Part shown: piece after piece, positions 26,855-35,893 of the stretch
Numbering within the stretch: the stretch's first letter is position 1
How the letters are laid out: each line of letters begins with the position of its first letter
Assembly: GCF_900103165.1 (NCBI RefSeq)
Contig: NZ_FNKY01000001.1
Span: forward strand, 868,001 to 932,000
Reading direction: 5' to 3'
From: Nitrosospira multiformis
GTDB lineage: Bacteria > Pseudomonadota > Gammaproteobacteria > Burkholderiales > Nitrosomonadaceae
Length of the DNA: 64,000 nt
Made by a program: the position numbers and the translations under genes
The notes under the pieces: generated by a model
What the model was told of the DNA's origin: nothing
What the model saw: the letters and a program-made list of their open reading frames with translations, nothing else
Database searches by the model: none

Positions 26855-27865
26855 TTATGGTTTGGGTTGCAAACTTTTAAACATGGCTCGCCCATAGTGA
26901 TTATGGATAAAAGTCGTGGGATGCATCAAATCCCAGAAAGCGAAAGGTTGTGCCAAGTCGGCAGTCACGTCAACATCCGGACAGGTTGCGGGGTTAATGA
27001 AAAAGCAACTGGCGGCACCGGTTCCGCCAGGAAGCGTTTCAACGGCGGGCGGAGTGGTGACGATGGGATTTTCGCTTTCATTCAGCAGGTCTTGTGATAC
27101 CTGAAACAGGTCGACGAAGAAAATCTTGATGCCCGGTAGCCGGGGAGCAAGTCCATTTAGCGCTTGAACCAATAAGGCGTTATGGCTTTGGGTAAGCAGC
27201 AGGAATTCTGCTCCCAGCCCTTTTTCCTGCATAAAAGGAGTTAAGCCCAGATCAGGGAGGTTCGGTACGACGAAATGACGTGCACCAAGGGAATGGAGTG
27301 TTTTTATAGCCTGGGTGATATTTGCCACGACCTCTCCGGGCGGCGGCGGGCTCGCTCCCTCTTCCAGGAGCAGAAGATAGTCGTTCGCTCCCGTCCAAAC
27401 CGTGTATAGCGCGGTGGCTTTGGCCCGCTTGCCTTTTAATGCTTTGCGAAATAATTCTATTTGACCGAGCGCTCCCGGCACATAAATCCCGCCGGGCATC
27501 TGGTTCAAATAGTCTGACTTTGATCCGCCAAATGCAAAGTTGATGCCTCCTTGTGCGGGAAGATTAATATTGGCAAGAAAAGGGTTAAGCGACACACTAT
27601 TGTTACCCCGCAACAGGCGCCATAAGTACTCGACCGCAACCGGACCATTGGAGAAACGGCCATTATAGTAGGTTCGGTGAGGACTCTCCGAAGGGGGTAT
27701 AGGGGGCTTAATTCTCTGAATTCTGGTGAGAATAAGGTCATTACCGGTGTCAGACAAGCTATCGCCAAACACGTAAAGCGAGTCGTATTTGGGTGGCTCA
27801 GCCGATGCGACAGGTAGAACGAATACGGTTATCAGCAGTAAACATACGCCGAGTATCTTTCTCAT
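26855..27865 (-). CDS. Secreted SGNH/GDSL-family hydrolase
   Basis: Lipase/esterase of the SGNH fold, 336 residues from the ATG at 27865, which is preceded by GGAGCG. Signal peptide MRKILGVCLLLITVFVLPVASA. Block I is YVFGDSLSDTGND with the nucleophilic Ser; block III is WTGANDY; the catalytic Asp/His come from the C-terminal DLMHPTTFIHN. The order matches phospholipase/lecithinase-type GDSL enzymes and autotransporter-like esterases, but no beta-barrel follows. An alternative upstream TTG at 27931 gives a non-signal leader and is rejected. It should act on esters in the periplasm or outside. Its neighbours are the PEP-CTERM genes and an N-acyltransferase. Confidence 0.88.
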   Translation of the reverse strand: MRKILGVCLLLITVFVLPVASAEPPKYDSLYVFGDSLSDTGNDLILTRIQRIKPPIPPSESPHRTYYNGRFSNGPVAVEYLWRLLRGNNSVSLNPFLANINLPAQGGINFAFGGSKSDYLNQMPGGIYVPGALGQIELFRKALKGKRAKATALYTVWTGANDYLLLLEEGASPPPPGEVVANITQAIKTLHSLGARHFVVPNLPDLGLTPFMQEKGLGAEFLLLTQSHNALLVQALNGLAPRLPGIKIFFVDLFQVSQDLLNESENPIVTTPPAVETLPGGTGAASCFFINPATCPDVDVTADLAQPFAFWDLMHPTTFIHNHYGRAMFKSLQPKP

Positions 27866-28013
27866 TCCACGCTCCAGTATGATTTTTCTGCTCTGGAGGG
27901 TTATTGTATAGACGTCGAATGAAGGCAGCAATCAAAACTATCTACCAGGTCACAATCGGGCGAATTTCGATTTCCGGTTATATTCTAGCTCTAAGACCCC
28001 GCACAGTAGCGGG

Positions 28014-28796
28014 TCAGTTATTATGCCACTGAAGCCTTCTGGCTAACCCTGCTTCCTCATGCCGGGAAAAGAAATAAGGATAGAGAGATCTTTCGCCGGA
28101 TTTGTATGAGCCTGCCAGGGAAGCAATCTGGGTATCCACGTATCCCAGTTCCAAGTGCATGAGTACCGCTGGTGCCTGGACGCGCCGGCAGGTTCGTTCC
28201 TCTCCGATCTGGTGGAGTCCCAGCATGCGCTTGTAGAATCCGGCATGACGCGGATTAACCTCGATAAATAAATCCGTCGCTTTGTGGATATTGCGACCGA
28301 AGATATAAGCGAGGTGGAAAAGTGACGCCAGCATTTCTTTTGAACTGTACTCGGAATCTATAGCGAGCTTCGAGAGTTCGCAGACCTTTTTACCTTTCCC
28401 ACGAAAACTATTGATTTCCCGTGCATAAAGTTCATCAGCGAGCAGACCCTCTTCGGAGTCCATGCCCAGTGTTAACGTCCCAAAGATCTGATGTTCGCTG
28501 GATGCCTCGAGCGTAAGTCGGTTGATATTACCCGGCATCGCCGCCGCAGCGGTGTCTGTGTGGTAACCTCGCCATGAGTACATGCGCTCAATGAGCATGC
28601 CGGCCCTGATGCGTTGTCTGGGCGTATCCACCAGACGAATATTGTAACCGCTGCGCTTCAGCACGAATTCTTCATCGGGGGTTTCATCAAGAAGCCAGTC
28701 AATCGACAAAGGGTGCGGCGCGGGATAGTTCTCGTTAACCCTCGCTGGGAAGTGTGAGCGGTTGGGGTAGGGATATTCCTTCGTATTTAATTGCAT
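28014..28796 (-). CDS. FeeM-like N-acyl amino acid synthase (GNAT fold)
   Basis: A 260-residue protein with the FeeM-type core: IRLVDTPRQRIRAGMLIERMYSW, split here for length at the conserved RMYSWRGY, then IFGTLTLGMDSEEGL, the acidic-basic CELSKLAIDSEY strand, and NPRHAGFYKRMLG, all typical of N-acyl amino acid synthases related to LuxI enzymes. It would transfer a fatty acyl group from ACP to an amino acid; the substrate cannot be inferred. The first ~35 residues are proline-rich and variable. It is the second enzyme of this superfamily here (the other is at 15494-16231) and, like it, sits near PEP-CTERM genes. Confidence 0.8.
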   Translation of the reverse strand: MQLNTKEYPYPNRSHFPARVNENYPAPHPLSIDWLLDETPDEEFVLKRSGYNIRLVDTPRQRIRAGMLIERMYSWRGYHTDTAAAAMPGNINRLTLEASSEHQIFGTLTLGMDSEEGLLADELYAREINSFRGKGKKVCELSKLAIDSEYSSKEMLASLFHLAYIFGRNIHKATDLFIEVNPRHAGFYKRMLGLHQIGEERTCRRVQAPAVLMHLELGYVDTQIASLAGSYKSGERSLYPYFFSRHEEAGLARRLQWHNN

Positions 28797-29341
28797 GGCA
28801 GAGAGTCCAGAGATTTAGTCGGAGTCATTCACATCCGGGATGCAATACCTCAGACGTATTAGATTAGGTATGCACACAAATTTCAGTATGGCCGCCATTT
28901 CCCTGATAAATAGATCGCACAAAAAATAACCAGGTTGTACTCATCATGGAAGGGGCGCTTGTTTGGGTACGCCACACAGCGTAGAAAATTCTTGTGTTGG
29001 GCTAACCGAATCAATTGCACTACAAATAAGCACAATCCATGCCATTAAATTTAGTGGTTAATAATCATCGAGTTATAGGTTATGCTATATGAATTTTGTC
29101 GCCATATCCTATAAACTCATTTATATTTTTTATTAACTTGCTGTTTATTAATATATTTTTTTGTCGTCGAAAGGAGACAGTTTTTATCCGGTTGCTTATA
29201 AAAAGCAGCTACTAATAGGGAACGAATGTTCAGGGAGGGGAAGCTGATTGAAATGCGGCAGAAAATAATCGACTTCTGCTTGATTTCATAGATGCCCGGT
29301 TGGGAAGGCCCTAGACTTGCGTTTGAAGAAAAGGAGTTGAT
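28797..29341. other. AT-rich intergenic region, no gene seen
   Basis: About 545 bases between the acyltransferase start and the 3' end of the IMPase-family gene, both minus-strand. The right half is strongly AT-rich (29080-29160). No ORF over 50 codons with a ribosome site, no RpoN element with correct spacing and no repeat copy was found. Confidence 0.4.
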
Positions 29342-30124
29342 TTACCGATGCGCTCGCACCCAATCTCGCCATTGTAGGAAAAGGCCTTGATCAAGTGCAG
29401 CGATGACCGGGCGTTGCCAGAGCGGTTCCGCCCAGAAATCATCTTGCTCGAAACCGCACATGTGTCCTCCCGCCTCTTCCAGGATAAGGCAACCGGCGGC
29501 GTAATCCCACAGTTTCTGTCCGCCGTGCAGGGAGAGATCAAATCGTCCGGCGGCGGTGTAACACCATTCCAGCGCGCACGACCCATAATTACGCTGAGAA
29601 GAGAAAGGCCGCTCAGTGCAGACTCCTGCCGCAAGTTTGGCGCTAAGCCGTTTTAAATCGACGTTCGCCATCGCACTTCTGAGTAGCGGGACATGTTCCT
29701 TGATGGGTAGTTTCTCGCCATTGAGATAGGCTCCGCTGCCTTGCTCCGCGTAGAACATTTCGTCCGCAACCGGGTTATAGACGACACCAAGAATGCTTCT
29801 TCCCTGCCGCATCAGTGCCACCGACACCGCAAAATAGGGCAGGCCATTGACGAAATTGGAGGTTCCATCTATCGGGTCCATGCACCACAGCCCCGCATCT
29901 CCAGCAAGCCATTGGTCAATCTGGTCCTGTTCCGTCATTTCTTCCCCCACCACGGCGCCAGGGCAAATTTTTCGCAACTCGCGCGACAGCGCTTCCTGCG
30001 TGGCAAGATCTGCTTCGGTAATCAGGCTGCCATCAGTCTTGCGCTGACGCGTAACTCTTAGATAGCGTGGTATGATCTCCTGTTGCGCAACCGCCCTGAC
30101 TGCGGCAATGACTGCATCGAGCAC
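29342..30124 (-). CDS. Inositol monophosphatase-family protein
   Basis: Lithium-sensitive, Mg-dependent phosphatase fold, 260 residues. Metal-binding motifs are VVGEEMTE, WCMDPIDGTSNFVNG and LWDYAAGCLILEEAGG, all intact. SuhB-like proteins have this length and also act in rRNA transcription; CysQ-like and histidinol-phosphatase-like members share the motifs, so substrate specificity is open. Start is a GTG at 30124, three bases after the stop of the thioredoxin-fold gene, so the two are probably co-transcribed. Confidence 0.9.
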   Translation of the reverse strand: MLDAVIAAVRAVAQQEIIPRYLRVTRQRKTDGSLITEADLATQEALSRELRKICPGAVVGEEMTEQDQIDQWLAGDAGLWCMDPIDGTSNFVNGLPYFAVSVALMRQGRSILGVVYNPVADEMFYAEQGSGAYLNGEKLPIKEHVPLLRSAMANVDLKRLSAKLAAGVCTERPFSSQRNYGSCALEWCYTAAGRFDLSLHGGQKLWDYAAGCLILEEAGGHMCGFEQDDFWAEPLWQRPVIAALDQGLFLQWRDWVRAHR

Positions 30125-30127
30125 CTG

Positions 30128-30685
30128 TTATTCCGTCCGCCATTTGATCGAACAGCCGATGCTGGGGATCTGCTCATCAGGCCCATGACCGGTTTCCGCA
30201 ACCTGAAGCATACCCTCGAACAGGTCGCGGCGCGCGTCAGTGGGGGCGGCCTCTTTGCGCGAGGCATCCAACCGGCCGCGGTACTGCAATTCAAGCTTGT
30301 CGTTAAAACCAAAGAAATCTGGCGTACACACCGCACCATACGTCTTCGCGACCTGCTGGGTTTCGTCCCACACGTAGGGGAAAGGAAAATTGTATTCCCT
30401 TGCTACCTGTGCCATGTTATCGAATGAGTCCTCGGGATAATCCGCCGGATCGTTGGACATGATGGCGATGGCTCCTATACCGTATTTCCGTAATTCTTTC
30501 ACGTCGCGGATAATGCGATCCCGTATCGCTTTTACATAAGGGCAGTGGTTGCAGATAAACATCACCAGCAACCCTTTTTCGCCTATTATGGATGTTAAGT
30601 TGTAGCGCTTTCCATCCACTCCCGGTAAATCAAAATCCACCGCCTTCCAGCCGAAATTACAAACAGGCGTTTCCAGACTGGCCAT
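30128..30685 (-). CDS. Thioredoxin-family (AhpC/TSA-like) redox protein
   Basis: A 185-residue cytoplasmic thioredoxin-fold protein. The redox site is ICNHCPYVK (CxxC, residues about 44-47) after LLVMF, and the cis-proline region is AVCTPDFFGF. This CNHCPYV subgroup is a common uncharacterised redoxin. Start is the ATG at 30685 with a strong AGGAGGG ribosome site; the longer frame to 30739 is not needed. It forms a two-gene unit with the IMPase-family gene. Whether it acts as a peroxiredoxin or a disulfide reductase cannot be decided from the sequence. Confidence 0.87.
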   Translation of the reverse strand: MASLETPVCNFGWKAVDFDLPGVDGKRYNLTSIIGEKGLLVMFICNHCPYVKAIRDRIIRDVKELRKYGIGAIAIMSNDPADYPEDSFDNMAQVAREYNFPFPYVWDETQQVAKTYGAVCTPDFFGFNDKLELQYRGRLDASRKEAAPTDARRDLFEGMLQVAETGHGPDEQIPSIGCSIKWRTE

Positions 30686-30784
30686 GTTTTCCCTCCTGAA
30701 TAAATAACAAAATGCTTTTACACGTCCATCGCAAGCCAAAAATCCCAGGCAGGAATCAGCATGAATAATAAGCCCACCATATAT

Positions 30785-30890
30785 AATCCTGAATCCGGCA
30801 GTCGACCGCTCAGTGCTTGAATGGCATCATTTGGACAAAATTCAGGCTTGCTAGGATACCGTTATATTATCATGAGAGACGATCATTAAT
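30785..30890 (-). repeat. Family-1 element, one end clear
   Basis: Left end AATCCTGAATCCGGCAGTCG followed by ACCGCTCAGTGC matches the family-1 terminal repeat and adjoining core. The opposite end is degenerate; the boundary near 30890 is a guess. It occupies the divergent gap between the redoxin gene and rsmE. Confidence 0.55.
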
Positions 30891-30908
30891 TGCTGCGCCC
30901 CGGAAACG

Positions 30909-31679
30909 ATGGCACTTCCCCGTTTTTACTGTCCTGAGCCAATGACTGCCGGCCAGATCATCGAGTTGCCTGCCAGCGTCGCGCACCATGCTTTACGCGT
31001 ATTGAGACTGGAACAAGGCGACGAATTGATTTTATTCGATGGCAATACGGGCGAATTCCAGGCGACTATCGGGCGTATCGGAAAACATGGCGCGGCAGCG
31101 GTAATTGCAAAGTATCTGGATATTGAAAGAGAGTCGCCACTTGCCATCACACTCGCGCAGGCGGTATGCGCCAGCGAAAAAATGGACTGGATTTTACAAA
31201 AAGCGGTGGAACTGGGCGTTTCCCGCATTCAGCCCCTCATCGCAAAGTTGAGCACGGTGAAGCTCTCAGGCGAGCGAGTGGAACGACGTATGAAGCACTG
31301 GCAACAAGTTGTTATTTCCGCCTGCGAGCAGTGCGGCAGAAATCGCGTTCCCCAAGTGCTGCCGTTGATATCGCTGCCTCACTGGCTTGGCTCGCAGATC
31401 GATGAGTGGAAGAATTCAAGCGATGGAGGCGCCCCTCCCAATCCATGCTTTATGCTCTCACCCTCCGCACAGAAGGGATTGCATGATTTTCGCGAACCCT
31501 CCGCTACCGCTGCCATCACTCTATTGGTGGGGCCGGAAGGTGGTTTTGCGCCGGAGGAAGAGGCCGCCGCTCTGGTGGCTGGATTTATTCCGCTGCGTCT
31601 GGGGGGGCGCATACTCCGCACTGAGAGCGCCGCATTGGCGGCAATCGCGGCGATGCAAGCGCTATGGGGAGATTATTGA
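30909..31679 (+). CDS. rsmE: 16S rRNA (uracil1498-N3)-methyltransferase RsmE
   Basis: SPOUT methyltransferase modifying U1498 of 16S rRNA. The 256-residue length and an N-terminal PUA-like domain (MALPRFYCPEPMTAG) fit. The knot with the SAM loop reads LLVGPEGGFAPEEE and LRLGGRILRTESAALAA, diagnostic of RsmE. A substrate-contact segment WILQKAVELGVSRIQPL precedes. The start is ATG 30909 with a weak GGAAA site. Single gene followed by a 240-base gap containing a palindrome. Confidence 0.95.
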   Translation: MALPRFYCPEPMTAGQIIELPASVAHHALRVLRLEQGDELILFDGNTGEFQATIGRIGKHGAAAVIAKYLDIERESPLAITLAQAVCASEKMDWILQKAVELGVSRIQPLIAKLSTVKLSGERVERRMKHWQQVVISACEQCGRNRVPQVLPLISLPHWLGSQIDEWKNSSDGGAPPNPCFMLSPSAQKGLHDFREPSATAAITLLVGPEGGFAPEEEAAALVAGFIPLRLGGRILRTESAALAAIAAMQALWGDY

Positions 31680-31818
31680 CTCACCATGTCCGGGGCGGAC
31701 ATGACGTAAAGCCTCTGTATAGTCTCCCTAGCGGGGATTGGCAGCTATAAACTAGAATTGCATGGACATTCCATTCCATTTGCCATAATACTGGCATAAA
31801 TCGACAAAATTTTTTCAA

Positions 31819-31896
31819 CCCGGATAATCCACTAGGACGCAAGATGACCGTCAGCACTTGGGTAGGCTCGGAGAGCCGCCTAATAGATTATCCGGG
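31819..31896. repeat. 78-base inverted-repeat element upstream of argA
   Basis: Ends CCCGGATAATCCACTAGG and CCTAATAGATTATCCGGG are inverted repeats with three mismatches over 18-20 bases, enclosing about 40 bases. Sequence unlike families 1 and 2. It may be a third small mobile element or an RNA hairpin in the argA leader. argA starts 23 bases later. Confidence 0.55.
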
Positions 31897-31918
31897 CTCA
31901 CTATATTAAAACGTAAGC

Positions 31919-33259
31919 ATGAAGCCGCACACCGATTTTGTAACCTGGTTCCGTTCAGTGGCACCTTATATCAACGCGTTCCGTGGCAAGACGTTTGTCG
32001 TTGCTTTCGGCGGCGAAGTGGTGGCCGATGGAAAGTTTGTCGAGCTTGTCCATGATCTCAATTTGCTGGCGAGCCTCGGTGTGCGGCTGGTACTGGTGCA
32101 TGGTGCACGCCCGCAGATCGAAGCGCGGTTGAACGAGCGCCGGTTGCAGACCATATATGTCAGGGGAATGCGCGTTACCGATGCCGCCACGTTGCAATGC
32201 GTGAAGGAATCCATAGGGCGGGTCCGCGTCGAAATCGAGGCCCTGCTGTCGATGGGATTGCCAAACTCGCCCATGGCCAACGCTGACATCCGCGTCGCCA
32301 GCGGAAACTTCGTCACCGCTCGTCCGGTGGGCGTGATAGAGGGTATTGATCTGATGCATACCGGCGAGGTGCGCAAGATGGATATCGCGGCAATCCGCTC
32401 CCGTCTGGAACAGGGTGAGGTTGCGCTGCTTTCGCCGCTGGGATACTCACCCACCGGCGAGATCTTTAATCTGACCCTTGAAAATGTTGCGGCTGAAGCG
32501 GCGATTGCGCTCAAAGCCGAGAAGCTTGTTTTTTTGATGGATACCGCGGGCATAGAAAAGGAATGCCCCGATAGCTCTGAGCCATCGCTGTTGCGCGAAC
32601 TGACCGTGGCCGAGGGCAAGGCGCTGCTCGTGAAACTTGCAAACAAGACCACCAAACTTTCCGATGATGCCCAGTTGTATCTGCCCTTCGCCGTAAGGGC
32701 CTGTGAAGGTGGCGTATCGCGTGTTCATCTTATCAGCCGTCATGTGGATGGCGCGATGCTACAGGAATTGTTCACTCACAGCGGTATCGGAAGCATGATA
32801 TCGGAGGGTCCGTTGCAAAACCTGCGGAAAGCGGGAATAGAGGACGTGGGCAGCATCCTGCAATTAATCGAGCCGCTTGAAATCGATGGAACACTGGTAC
32901 GGCGGAACCGCGAATTGCTGGAAATGGAAATAGATCGCTTTGTCGTGGTCGAGCATGACGGCATGATAGTAGGGTGCGCGGCTCTTTACCCTTTTCCCGA
33001 CGACAATGCGGGCGAGCTTGCCTGCCTCACCGTGCACTCCGATTATCGTAGCGCCGGATGTGGTGATGCGTTGCTCAGGAATATTGAGACCAAGGCCCGG
33101 TCTCAAGGCGGTAAAAAATTATTTGTCCTCACCACCCGGACTGCCCACTGGTTTGTCGAGCGAGGTTTTATCGAAACCGATGTAGATGAATTACCAAAAG
33201 CGAAGCAGGGACTCTACAATTATCAGCGCCGTTCCAAGGTATTTGTAAAGGAAATATAA
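31919..33259 (+). CDS. argA: Amino-acid N-acetyltransferase (N-acetylglutamate synthase)
   Basis: First step of arginine biosynthesis, acetylating glutamate. The 446 residues show the classical fused ArgA: an amino-acid-kinase-like domain (1 to about 285; KTFVVAFGGEVVAD, LVLVHGARPQIEARL, RGMRVTD) and a C-terminal GNAT domain (about 300-446; LACLTVHSDYRSAGCGDALL with the acetyl-CoA loop, and KLFVLTTRTAHWFVERGF). The kinase-like half is probably the arginine-sensing part. Start ATG 31919; a 78-base palindrome lies in its leader. Stand-alone gene, as usual for arg genes in this group. Confidence 0.95.
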   Translation: MKPHTDFVTWFRSVAPYINAFRGKTFVVAFGGEVVADGKFVELVHDLNLLASLGVRLVLVHGARPQIEARLNERRLQTIYVRGMRVTDAATLQCVKESIGRVRVEIEALLSMGLPNSPMANADIRVASGNFVTARPVGVIEGIDLMHTGEVRKMDIAAIRSRLEQGEVALLSPLGYSPTGEIFNLTLENVAAEAAIALKAEKLVFLMDTAGIEKECPDSSEPSLLRELTVAEGKALLVKLANKTTKLSDDAQLYLPFAVRACEGGVSRVHLISRHVDGAMLQELFTHSGIGSMISEGPLQNLRKAGIEDVGSILQLIEPLEIDGTLVRRNRELLEMEIDRFVVVEHDGMIVGCAALYPFPDDNAGELACLTVHSDYRSAGCGDALLRNIETKARSQGGKKLFVLTTRTAHWFVERGFIETDVDELPKAKQGLYNYQRRSKVFVKEI

Positions 33260-33407
33260 TCACACCGGTTGATTGGCTGCTCAGGGCAATTCTTCGTTTG
33301 GACGCACCCCGGCTTCGTTGATGGACGGCTGGCTATGCATGCTGTGGTTTACGTGACCGGACGAAATAGCCATAATGCATCCGCAATTTCTTTTTTGGAG
33401 GCAATCA

Positions 33408-33680
33408 ATGGCAAGGCTTGTTAAATGCGTTAAACTCGGGCGGGAAGCGGAAGGGCTGGATTTCCAGCCTTATCCGGGCGAGCTGGGGAAGCGTATTGTC
33501 GATAATGTATCGAAAGAGGCATGGTCCGGGTGGATCAAACACCAGACCATGCTGGTCAATGAAAATCGCTTGAATCTCGCGGAGATCAAAGCCCGCAAAT
33601 ATCTGAGCGAACAGATGGAGGCATATTTTTTTGGAGCCGGGGCGGAACAGCCTGCAGGCTATGTGCCGCCCACGAAATGA
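33408..33680 (+). CDS. yggX: Fe(2+)-trafficking protein YggX
   Basis: Small 90-residue protein linked to iron trafficking and protection of Fe-S clusters. [19 protein letters not shown] at the start with the conserved Cys, [14 protein letters not shown] and [16 protein letters not shown] are family hallmarks. The ATG at 33408 has a strong GGAGG six bases upstream; the eleven extra codons from 33375 are not family-like. ppk1 follows 101 bases downstream. Confidence 0.95.
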   Translation: MARLVKCVKLGREAEGLDFQPYPGELGKRIVDNVSKEAWSGWIKHQTMLVNENRLNLAEIKARKYLSEQMEAYFFGAGAEQPAGYVPPTK

Positions 33681-33781
33681 AAAATGGCAGGGAGAATGGC
33701 CGCATCTTTCGCGCGTGAAGGCAGTATGCCTGCCATTACTGTCTATCCATAACTGAATTCGTTTAGAACGAACTCCTTTTC

Positions 33782-35872
33782 ATGCCAAATTCCTCAATCG
33801 GCAGTCAATTTATCAATCGCGAACTCGGTCAGATCGAATTTAACCGGCGAGTCCTTGCGCAGGCCGACAATAAGAACAATCCTCTTCTGGAGCGGCTGAA
33901 ATTTCTTTGCATCGTCAGCAGTAATCTCGATGAGTTTTTCGAGGTTCGCGTCGCCGGATTAAAGGAGCAGATCACTCTGGATACGCATGGTTTCGGACCA
34001 GACGGCATGTTGCCGCAGCAGGTATTCAAGCTGGTCGCTGAGCAAGCTCATTCGCTGGTGGCGCGTCAATACCGGTTGTTGAATCAAGATGTCTTGCCCG
34101 GACTTGCAAATGAGGGTATCCGCTTCCTGCGCCGCGCCGCCTGGAATGACGCTCAGCGCGAGTGGATTAAGGCTTTTTTCTTTCGTGAACTGATGCCGGT
34201 ACTTACTCCCATCGGCCTTGATATCTCGCATCCTTTTCCGCGTGTACTCAACAAGAGTTTGAATTTTGCAATCGAACTGGAAGGAAAGGACGCTTTTGGG
34301 CGCAGTTCGGGAACGGCTATCGTGCAAGCGCCGCGGGTATTGCCGCGCGTAATTCTTCTGCCGGGTGAAATCAGTACCAGCGAATATAACTTCGTATTTC
34401 TATCATCGATTCTGCATGCCCACGTGGGTGAATTATTCTCCGGCATGAGTGTGCTGGGCTGCTACCAATTCCGCGCAACCCGGAATAGCGACTTGTTCGT
34501 GGACGAGGAGGAGGTTAAAAACCTGCGCGTCGCGCTGCAGGGAGAATTGCCTCAGCGCCATTTCGGCAACGCGGTACGGCTGGAAGTGGCGGACAATTGC
34601 CCGCAACACATGGCGGATTTCTTGCTGGAGCAACTGGGTCTCACCCGTGATGACTTCTATCAGGTGGAAGGACCGGTGAATCTTGTGCGGCTGATGCAGG
34701 TTCCTGATCGTATTGACCGTCCCGATCTGAAATATCCGCCATTCATTCCCGGTCTTCCGCTTACGTTGCAAAAGAAAAAGGCCGTCGACATTTTTCAGAT
34801 AATTCGCAAGAATGATGTTCTCCTGCATCACCCTTATCAATCGTTCCAGCCAGTGATTCACTTCATTCAACAGGCGTCGACGGACCCCGACGTGGTGGCA
34901 ATCAAGCAAACCGTATATCGTACGGGAACGGATTCGCTGGTAATGACCGCGCTCATAGCCGCGGCGAGCAGTGGTAAAGAAGTCACGGTAGTGGTGGAAT
35001 TATTGGCACGTTTCGATGAGGAAGCCAACATAAACTGGGCCAGCCGTCTGGAGGAAGTCGGTGCGCACGTGGTATATGGCGTTGTGGGCCACAAGACTCA
35101 CGCCAAGATGGCGATGGTGGTGCGGCGCGAAGAAGGCAAACTGCGGCGTTATGTGCATGTGGGTACCGGTAATTATCATCCCAGTACCGCCCGGTTCTAT
35201 ACCGATTTCGGGTTGTTTACCTGCAACGAGGAAGTTTGCGCCGACGTGAATGAAGTCTTCATGCAACTAACCGGCCTCGGCAAGGCGGGAAAATTAAAAC
35301 ATCTATGGCAATCTCCATTCAGCTTTCACAGTCAGACGCTGATCGCTATCGGTAACGAAGCGCAGAACGCCAAAGCGGGAAAACCGACGCGCATCATCGC
35401 CAAAATGAATGCATTACTTGAGCCGGAAGTTATTAAAGCGCTCTATGCTGCTTCAGGTGCCGGGGTGAAAATCGATCTCATCGTTCGCGGCGTGTGCGCC
35501 TTGCGCCCCGGCATTGCGGGGTTATCAGAAAATATCCGGGTACGTTCGATAATTGGCCGTTTCCTTGAACACACCCGGATTTTCTATTTCCGTAGTGGTG
35601 GCACCCACGCCATGTATCTCTCCAGCGCTGACTGGATGGATCGGAATTTCTTCCGCCGTATTGAAATATGTTTTCCTGTGCTGGACCCCAGATTGAAAAA
35701 ACGTGTGCTCGTCGAAGGTTTGAATACTTACCTCAGGGACAATACACAGGCATGGGAAATGGATAGCAACGGTAATTATCGTCTCAGGTCTGCCCGTGCC
35801 AGCAAGAAACTCTGTGCTCAGGAGGCGCTGCTTGCGGAGCTCGCGGTAGCGAGGCAGCCTGAGGGACAGTAG
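33782..35872 (+). CDS. ppk1: Polyphosphate kinase 1
   Basis: Reversible synthesis of polyphosphate from ATP. 696 residues in the usual N, H, C1, C2 order: N-terminal FINRELGQIEFNRRVLAQA, the phospholipase-D-like C1 motif VVGHKTHAKMAMV containing the histidine that is autophosphorylated in the family, GTGNYHPSTA, and the second catalytic histidine in FLEHTRIFYF near the C-terminus. Start ATG 33782. The next gene, 21 bases on, is a CYTH-CHAD protein, a group often linked to polyphosphate; together they form a polyP metabolism pair. Confidence 0.96.
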   Translation: MPNSSIGSQFINRELGQIEFNRRVLAQADNKNNPLLERLKFLCIVSSNLDEFFEVRVAGLKEQITLDTHGFGPDGMLPQQVFKLVAEQAHSLVARQYRLLNQDVLPGLANEGIRFLRRAAWNDAQREWIKAFFFRELMPVLTPIGLDISHPFPRVLNKSLNFAIELEGKDAFGRSSGTAIVQAPRVLPRVILLPGEISTSEYNFVFLSSILHAHVGELFSGMSVLGCYQFRATRNSDLFVDEEEVKNLRVALQGELPQRHFGNAVRLEVADNCPQHMADFLLEQLGLTRDDFYQVEGPVNLVRLMQVPDRIDRPDLKYPPFIPGLPLTLQKKKAVDIFQIIRKNDVLLHHPYQSFQPVIHFIQQASTDPDVVAIKQTVYRTGTDSLVMTALIAAASSGKEVTVVVELLARFDEEANINWASRLEEVGAHVVYGVVGHKTHAKMAMVVRREEGKLRRYVHVGTGNYHPSTARFYTDFGLFTCNEEVCADVNEVFMQLTGLGKAGKLKHLWQSPFSFHSQTLIAIGNEAQNAKAGKPTRIIAKMNALLEPEVIKALYAASGAGVKIDLIVRGVCALRPGIAGLSENIRVRSIIGRFLEHTRIFYFRSGGTHAMYLSSADWMDRNFFRRIEICFPVLDPRLKKRVLVEGLNTYLRDNTQAWEMDSNGNYRLRSARASKKLCAQEALLAELAVARQPEGQ

Positions 35873-35893
35873 CGGGTCCGCAGCCACGAAGCA

